64,000 nucleotides of DNA from Plecoglossus altivelis (taxonomy: Eukaryota > Chordata > Actinopteri > Osmeriformes > Plecoglossidae), in contig BROE01000022.1 of the NCBI GenBank assembly GCA_036571765.1, positions 13,566,322 to 13,630,321 of the forward strand, read 5' to 3'. The translations under genes and the position numbers were made by a program. The notes below the pieces were generated by a model. That model ran no database searches and was not told the DNA's origin. It saw only the letters and a list, made by a program, of their open reading frames with translations. The first letter of the stretch is position 1, and every line of letters begins with the position of its first letter. Positions 58,017 to 64,000 of the stretch are shown piece by piece.

Positions 58017-58625
58017 ATGTAATGCCACCATTAATGCTGAAAAGTACATAGAGATTTTGAAGCACAATTGAAAAAAGAGATCTTTTCACGGGACATCCAT
58101 GCATATTTCAACAAGATAATGCAAAACCACATTCTGCACACATAACAAAGTCCTGGCTGCGGAGGAAGAGGATTCAGGTACTTGACTGGCCTGCCTGCAG
58201 TCCCAACCTGTCTCCAATAGAGAATGTGTGGTGCATTTTGAAATGCAAAATGCAACAGTACAGTTCCCGTACTGTTCCCCACCTTAAAACTTGTTTCCAG
58301 CAAGAATGGAACAAAATTACACCTGAAACACTTCATCACTTGGTGTCTTCAGTCCCTAAACATATTTTAAGTGTTGTGAAAAGGAATGGCAACATTACAA
58401 AGTGGTAACTGCTTTCCCGTTCCAACTTTTTTGGAATGTGTTGCAAGAACCAAAATAGGCATTGTTTTTTTAAAGGAAAAACTAAAGATATCATGAGGAA
58501 CACATTAAATAATGTGCAGCTGTATTGTCTGCAACAAAATACTGGTCAAATTAAATTTAGAAGTCACTACTTTCTTTTTTATTTGTGTTTGCCATACTGT
58601 CCCAACTTATTCTGATTTTGGGTTG
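58017..58625 (+). mobile_element. Tc1-like transposon, 3' half
   Basis: Same family as 15709-17058 and 23970-24872. It has the TTAATGCTGAAAAGTACATAG block, the QQDNAKPHSAH site (58110-58140), a WPACSPNLSPIENVW segment (58185-58230; Asn for the usual Asp in SPDL) and the right end CTGATTTTGGGTTG to 58625 followed by TA. The left half was removed at the joint with LINE copy D. Confidence 0.82.
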
Positions 58626-58627
58626 TA

Positions 58628-59180
58628 CTAGAAACTGAAGCTACATTTTGCACAGGCTCACCAAAATTGGACAATAGAAGACTGGAAAAACGTTGCCTGG
58701 ACTGATTATTCTAAGGCTCAACATTCACATGGTAGGGTAAGAATTTGGCATAAACAATGTGAACGGCTCAGGCTGCAGGTGGTGTAATGGTATGGGGGAT
58801 ACTTTCTTGGCACACTTTGGGCTCCTTAGAACTAATTGAGACTTGTTTATGAGCCTTTGCCCTTTATGACCACAGTGGACCTTCTGATAGCTACTTCGGA
58901 TTTCACAAAGCTTGAATCGCCTCAAACTGGTCACTTGAACGTGACAATGAATTCAGTTAACTCCAATGGCCACCACAGTCACCAGATTTCAATCCAATAA
59001 AGCACCTTTGGATGGGGTGGAATGGGAGATTCATATAATTTGATGTGCAGCTGACAAATCTGCAGCAACAACTTCACTAACTCAGTTTTTTTCTTAAAAA
59101 GGAAAAAGAACAGTTGACATTGAGAGACATTGAACAGATGGGATGGAGCACACACCCATGACTAATAAAGTGACAAGTGA
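58628..59180 (+). mobile_element. Tc1-like transposon, 3' part (split element)
   Basis: Continues the element begun at 56345. It has AAACTGAAGCTACATTTTGC, the block for HQNWTIEDWKNVAWTD (58650-58710; first catalytic Asp), CTTTATGACCACAGTGGACC and CCACCACAGTCACCAGATTTCAATCCAATAAAGCACC (58969-59006, third catalytic region with Glu codon mutated to AAG). It ends with CTAATAAAGTGACAAGTGAC (59162-59181), the inverse of the 56355 end. Confidence 0.78.
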
Positions 59181-59181
59181 C

Positions 59182-59624
59182 TTGAAAAGGACGAACAGAC
59201 CAATGGCGTGTTTTTCTGCATACTCATGTTTAGAGGCAGATATTCTGGCGGGTATGAAATTATATCCTGTCTTTTGATGTGTCTTTCTGCCATAGACTCA
59301 ATGCCAGGGCTTTCATGGGGATTGTGCACTGTTCATAGATCATGTATTTGGCATGAATTAATTAATTGAAAGACTAGTTTAAAAATAAGTTGTTTAAAGA
59401 ACGACTGCGCATCCCTCCTTGGAAAAACCCCAAAACAGGAAAAACGGAATCCCTCCCTCAAAACTTGCTAGTGCTACATTTCTCTCCATAATTAAAAAGG
59501 TTCAATTTTCTCCAAGAATCTACCAAATTGGCGAAACATTTTAAATAGCTTCAAAGGTTTAAAGCTTTCATTTCTAATGATGTAACGCGTAGTGAATAAA
59601 TGGATTTACTACAAGAATACATTT
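59182..59624. other. Intron 11 stretch without recognised feature
   Basis: AT-rich, no recognised element. Confidence 0.45.
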
Positions 59625-59625
59625 C

Positions 59626-62600
59626 CATTCCATCCATCCATCCATTGTCTTCCGCTTATCTGGGGCCAGGTCGCGGGGGCAGCAGTCTGAGCAGGGAGGC
59701 CCAGACTTCCTTCTCCACGCACACCACCTCCAGCTCCTACGGGGGGATCCCGAGGCGTTCCCAGGCCAGTCGAGAGACATAGTCCCTCCAGCGTGTCCTG
59801 GGTCTTCCCCGGGGCCGCCTCCCGGTAGGACATGCCCAAAACACCTCCCGAAGGAGGCGTCCAGGAGGCATCCGAAACAGATGCCCGAGCCACCTCAGCT
59901 GGCTCCTCTCGACGTGGAGGAGCAGCGGCTCTACTCCGAGCTCCTCCCGTGTGACCGAGCTCCTTACCTTATCTCTAAGGGAACGCTCGGCCACCCTGCG
60001 GAGAAAACTCATTTCGACCGCTTGTATCCACAATCTCGTCCTTTCGGTCATTACCCAAAGACCATAGGTGAGAGTAGGAACGTAGATCGACCGGAAAATC
60101 GAGAGCTTTGCCTTCCGACTCAGCTCCTTCTTCACCACAACGGCCCTGTACAGAGACCGCATCACCGCAGCCGCTGCACCAATCCGCCTGTCAATCTGAC
60201 GTTCCGTCCTTCCCTCACTCGTGAACAAGACCCCGAGATACTTGAACTCCTTCACTTGAAGTAAGGACTTCCAAACCACCCGAAAGGAGCAAGCCACTTT
60301 TTTCCCGTCGAGAACCATGGCCTCAGATTCGGAGGTGCTGATTCCCATCCCGGCTGCTTCACACTTGGCTGCAAATCGCTGTAGTGCATGCTGTACGTCC
60401 CAGTCCGATGTAGCCATCAGGACAACATCATCTGCGAATAGCAGAGATGAGATCCTGTGCTCCCCGAACCAGACACCCTCCGGCCCCTGGCGGTGCCTAG
60501 AAATTCTGTCCCTAAAAACAATGAACAGAACCGGTGACAAAGGTCAGCCCTGGCGGAGTCCAACATGCACCGGGAACAAGTTCGACTTACTACCGGCAAT
60601 GCGAATGCAGCTCCTGCTCCGGTCATACAGGGACCGGACGACCCTGAGCAAAGGGCCCCGGACCCTGTGCGCCTGGCAAACCCCCCACAGGACACCATGA
60701 GGGACACGGTTGAATGCCTTCTCCAGGTCCACACAGCACATGTGAACTGGTTGGGCAAAGTCCCATGAACCCTCAAGCACCCTATGAAGTGTGTAGAGCT
60801 GGTCCAGTGTTCCGCGACCAGGACGAAACCCACACTGCTCCTCCTGAATCCGAGGTTCAACTATCGGTCAGATTCTCCTCTCTAGTACCCTGGCGTCGAC
60901 CTTACCGGGGAGGCTGAGGAGTGTGATCCCCCTGTAGTTGGAACACACCCTCTGGTCCCCCTTCTTATAAAGGGGTACCACCACCCCGGTCTGCCAGTCC
61001 ATAGGCACCGTCCCAAGGCGCCACGCAATGTTGAAGAGACGTGTCAGCCACGACAGCCCCACAACATCCAGAAACGTAAGATACTCATGACGGATCGCAT
61101 CTACCCCCGAGGCTTTGCCACCAAGTAGCCCACCGACCACCACTGTGACGTCCGCCCGGGTAATTGATGAGACTGGCTCCGGGTCCCCAGCCTCTGCTTC
61201 TTCCTCAAAAGACGTGATGGCAGGATTGAGGAGATCCTCAAAGTATTCCTTCCACCGCGTAATAATGTCCCCAGTTGAGGTCAGCAGCTCCCCGCCCCAG
61301 AATTTCCAAGAGGCCGTCCGGTAGTCCTTTTCCATGGCCTCCCCGAATTCCTCCCAGACCCGAATTTTTGCCTCTGCGACCATCCAATTCACGGCACGCT
61401 TGGCCTTTCAATACCTGTCAACTATCTCAGGAGTCCCACAAGCCAACCAGGCTCGATAGGACTCCTTCAGTTTGACAGCATCCCTTACTTCCGGTGTCCA
61501 CCACAGGGTTCGGGGATTGCCGCCGCGACTGGCACCAGAGACCTTACGACCGCAGCTCCGGGCCGTCACACCGACAACGGAGGCCGAGAACATGGTCCAC
61601 TGAGACTCAATGTCCCCAGTCCCCCCCGGAATCTGTGAGAAACTCTCCCAGAGGTGCGAGACCCTGTTGGAAAAACCCAGTTGGGAACGTCTGGTGGGGC
61701 AGACCACGATACGCTTGGGCCTGCCGAGTCTGTCCGGCTTCCTCCTCCACCAGTGGATCCAGCTCACGACGCATGGTGATCGGTTGACAGCTCCGCCCCT
61801 CTCCTTATTTGAGTGTCCGAGACACGCGGCCGCAGGTCAGAGGACACGACTACAAAGTCGGACATCGACCTTCGGCCTAGGGCGCCCTGGTCCCACATGC
61901 ACTGATGGACGCCCTTGTGCTCGAACATGGTGTTCGTTATGGACAAACTGTCCATGGACATAGTTTACTGGACTGACAAACTAGCACAGAAGTCCAACAG
62001 CAAAACACCGCTCGGATTCAGATCTGGGGGGCCGTTCTTCCAAATCACCCCTCTCTAGGTGTCACTGTCATTGCCCACGTGGGCGTTGAAGTCCCCCAGC
62101 AGAACAATGGAGTCCCCAGTCGGTGCACTGTCCAGTACCCCTCTGCACTGTTCGGCCCATACGCCGATATGACAGTGAGAGACCTGTCTCCGGCTTGAAG
62201 GCGCAGGGACACGACCCTCTCTTTTACTGGGGTAAACGCCAACACGCGGCGGCTGAGCGGCGGGGCAATGATTAAGCCCACGCCAGCCCGCCGCCTCTCC
62301 CCGTGAGCAACACCAGAGAAAAGTTGGGTCCAGCCACTCTTAAGGATAATGGATCCGGAACCCAGGCTATGCGTGGAGGCGAGGCCGACTATATCTAGCC
62401 GGTAACGCTCTACCTCCCGCACAAGCTCAGGCTCCTTTCCCAGCGCTAGAGACCGTGTGCATGGCCTCGGTTTTCCAGGCACCTGCCCCTGACCGCCGCT
62501 CAAAACACACTGCACCAGCACCACGGCCCTACCTGTGGGTGGTGGGCTTGCAGGAAGGTGATCCCATGTTGACTTTTCGGGCTATACCCGGCCGGGTTCC

Positions 62601-62715
62601 ATGGGCAAAGACCCGGCCACCAGGTGCTTGCCTGCGAGCACCCACCCCAGGCCTGGGTCCAAGGTGGGGCCCCAGTAATACCACCCTGGGCGACCCTTGG
62701 TTTTGGCATCTTTGC
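59626..62715 (-). mobile_element. RTE/Rex3-like LINE, copy E, nearly full length but broken
   Basis: The most complete copy here. Minus-strand order: leader with CCACCTTGGACCCAGGCCTG (62655); endonuclease from RSLALGKEPELVREVERYRL (62380-62450) with a GDFNAHVG site near 62085 and FEHKGVHQCMW (61890-61930); linker with RSQLGFSNRVSHLWESFSQI (61630-61700); RT N-terminus (WKEYFEDLLNPAITSFEEE, 61195-61265; CSNYRGITLLSLPGKVDAR, 60895-60950); HMCCVDLEKAFNRVPHGV (60690-60750); RT core with FADD at 60421-60432; and a thumb/C-terminal part (LTYGLWVMTERTRLWIQAVE). It ends in a CATCCATCC tail at 59634. Frameshifts near 60545, 60860, 61400, 61770 and 62045 inactivate it. Confidence 0.9.
59737..60540 (-). 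pseudogene. LINE copy E, longest intact RT segment
   Basis: This 267-codon frame is the longest preserved coding stretch of any LINE here, apart from the continuous Rex6/L2 fusion frame. From the N-terminus it holds SPVLFIVFRDRISRHRQGP, SSLLFADDVVLMATSDWD (polymerase Asp pair), AKCEAAGMGISTSESEAMV, EFKYLGVLFTSEGRTERQID and the thumb/C-terminal helices up to RLAWERLGIPP. The upstream RT frame is separated by a frameshift at about 60541, so no complete polymerase is encoded. Confidence 0.85.
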
Positions 62716-62721
62716 TGAGAA

Positions 62722-63195
62722 TCTATATCTTTCATATAGGCCTACTCATCAGGGAAATGGTTTTGTCAGTCTTTATCTGTTCTGACTTATGAGCACACCT
62801 CTCACTATATGTGCATCAAGCTCCACAGGATGTTTTAAGAACGGTGACGCCATTATCATCAAGGATGAATGGGAATGGGCAGTGTTTTTATACTGGTTGG
62901 TACCTGGTCTCTAACCTGCTCCTGACCAGGTTAACCGTTCAGTTGATCCTCCATCATAATACAGAAAACCCTGGGTTGAGCCTGAAGTTACCTCGTTAAT
63001 GCCAAATCTTGATTCGTTGTACAGGCCTTAGATCACATTTTATGACTGTACTCAGAAAAGCTTGAAATAAAAAAAAACCTTTTCCTTGTCACTGTATATT
63101 CTACATTTTACATTTCAAGTTATTTATTTATTAGGTTTGTTTAGTTCTTGGAATCTGTAAGATCATTATACTTTTAATTTTTCAAAGATCCACAG
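62722..63195. other. Intron 11 stretch without recognised feature
   Basis: No ORF or repeat recognised. Confidence 0.45.
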
Positions 63196-63204
63196 ATGTT
63201 TTTT

Positions 63205-63285
63205 GTTTGCACCTTCCTGCCACAGTAAATTCCGTTGCTGTAAATGTTTACATACTGAACAAACCACATTCTGATTCTGATTTGA
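63205..63285 (+). mobile_element. L2-type LINE 3'-end fragment
   Basis: CACCTTCCTGCCACAGTAAA, then a stretch with GTTTACATACTGAACAAACC and the tail CATTCTGATTCTGATTTG match, with changes, the LINE 3' end at 12655-12722. Only about 80 bp remain. Confidence 0.65.
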
Positions 63286-63664
63286 AGACTTTATAGAAAA
63301 GCCCACAACAGTTATTTTAACTGCACAAATTCTTTGTTTGATTGCTGCTTTGCCATTCTTATTGTTTATGTGCATTAAACATATTCAGTAGTGTGAGGTG
63401 CCATTGTTAATATGTTCACAAATATAAACTATTCAATTATATTTGTCAATCATAAAATAGTTGAATGGAATTGGAAATGTTTCATTGAGTGCTTATCATG
63501 ATAAGGAGAGATTACTGATGGAATCTGAATGACCCCTTCTGGCAAATCTCTACATGGTTTAAATAAATGTATGGAATTCCAATTTTGAAGACATATTGTG
63601 TTTGGGCCATGTATTGTGACAATTACAATTTCAGAATAAACCATATATTTGTGTTTTTTCACAG

Positions 63665-63784
63665 ATTTTATCCCAGATGTCTCCTACATCACTTAAAATA
63701 ACCCTCAAACAACTGCAGCGGGGATCCACCATGAGTCTGGCGGAAGTTCTGGTGATGGAATATAGGCTCAGTCAAGCATGCATG
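63665..63784 (+). CDS. hibch: hibch coding exon 12
   Basis: 40 codons, phase 0 to phase 0, acceptor TTTTTTCACAG, donor GTATGT. It encodes ILSQMSPTSLKITLKQLQRG and STMSLAEVLVMEYRLSQACM, the conserved MSPTSLKIT.RQL and MEYRLSQACM motifs of HIBCH. About 50 residues (the GHDF.EGVRA.L.DKDQSPKW region and the C-terminus) should follow in exons beyond the window. Confidence 0.97.
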
Positions 63785-64000
63785 GTATGTAACAATTTGT
63801 GGTGGTGGTTTATCTTTGAAGGCAAAGCAGGCTAAGCATCCTTAAAATTACTTAACATTAAGGTAATACAACATATTGGACTTTCTTTCTAAGTTGTTCA
63901 TACTTGGTTGATATTGACCATAATATATAGATTTTCGAAAGGATAACTGCTCCCAGTAATTACTAAATAGACTAACCAGAATGGATGTTCAAATATAGCT
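63785..64000. other. Start of hibch intron 12
   Basis: Begins with GTATGT. No further exon is seen before the window ends. Confidence 0.8.

Overview
The window reads as teleost fish nuclear DNA. The background is AT-rich, there are spliced GT-AG exons, and most of the sequence is transposable-element debris of kinds typical of ray-finned fish: RTE/Rex3-like, L2/CR1-like and Rex6-like LINEs, several Tc1/mariner families, hAT elements, tRNA-derived SINEs, an endogenous retrovirus and a Gypsy fragment. I see no bacterial or phage features, no CRISPR array and no rRNA. Family names are from memory of motif patterns; no database search was possible.

The only host gene I can support is hibch (3-hydroxyisobutyryl-CoA hydrolase, mitochondrial valine catabolism) on the + strand. 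Twelve coding exons can be placed with consistent GT-AG sites and reading phases: 9624-9655, 9862-9904, 10087-10218, 12914-12998, 25856-25936, 26068-26120, 32181-32259, 51367-51512, 51984-52070, 52163-52221, 52686-52767 and 63665-63784. Together they give 999 nt (333 codons). The last roughly 50 residues must lie beyond the right edge. The first two small exons encode a basic, mitochondrial-type presequence.

Layout. From 1 to 8010 there is upstream debris: an LTR-like start, a class I endogenous retrovirus (gag, protease, integrase) split by a reverse-oriented RTE LINE that itself carries a SINE fragment, then a Gypsy RT-RNase H remnant. From 8010 to 9620 lies the 5' flank of hibch, including a fish interspersed repeat close to the start codon. 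Intron 3 (10219-12913) holds an L2-type LINE. Intron 4 (12999-25855) holds L2, Tc1 and Rex6-like elements and an unclassified hairpin-bearing repeat. Intron 6 (26121-32180) holds a hAT-like element carrying a SINE, and an RTE LINE. Intron 7 (32260-51366) holds LINE pieces, a SINE, a hAT element with a nested palindromic insert, and two Tc1/mariner elements. Intron 11 (52768-63664) holds a Tc1 element, a second Tc1 split by other elements, and the longest RTE LINE copy.

The elements do not form a pathway. They are a layered record of insertions, and every transposon ORF seen is broken. The best material for a second look is the nesting (three deep in places, with readable target-site duplications), the in-frame Rex6/L2 junction, the hairpin repeat family with a paralogous empty site, and the very unequal intron expansion of hibch. 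I found no convincing new biological system.
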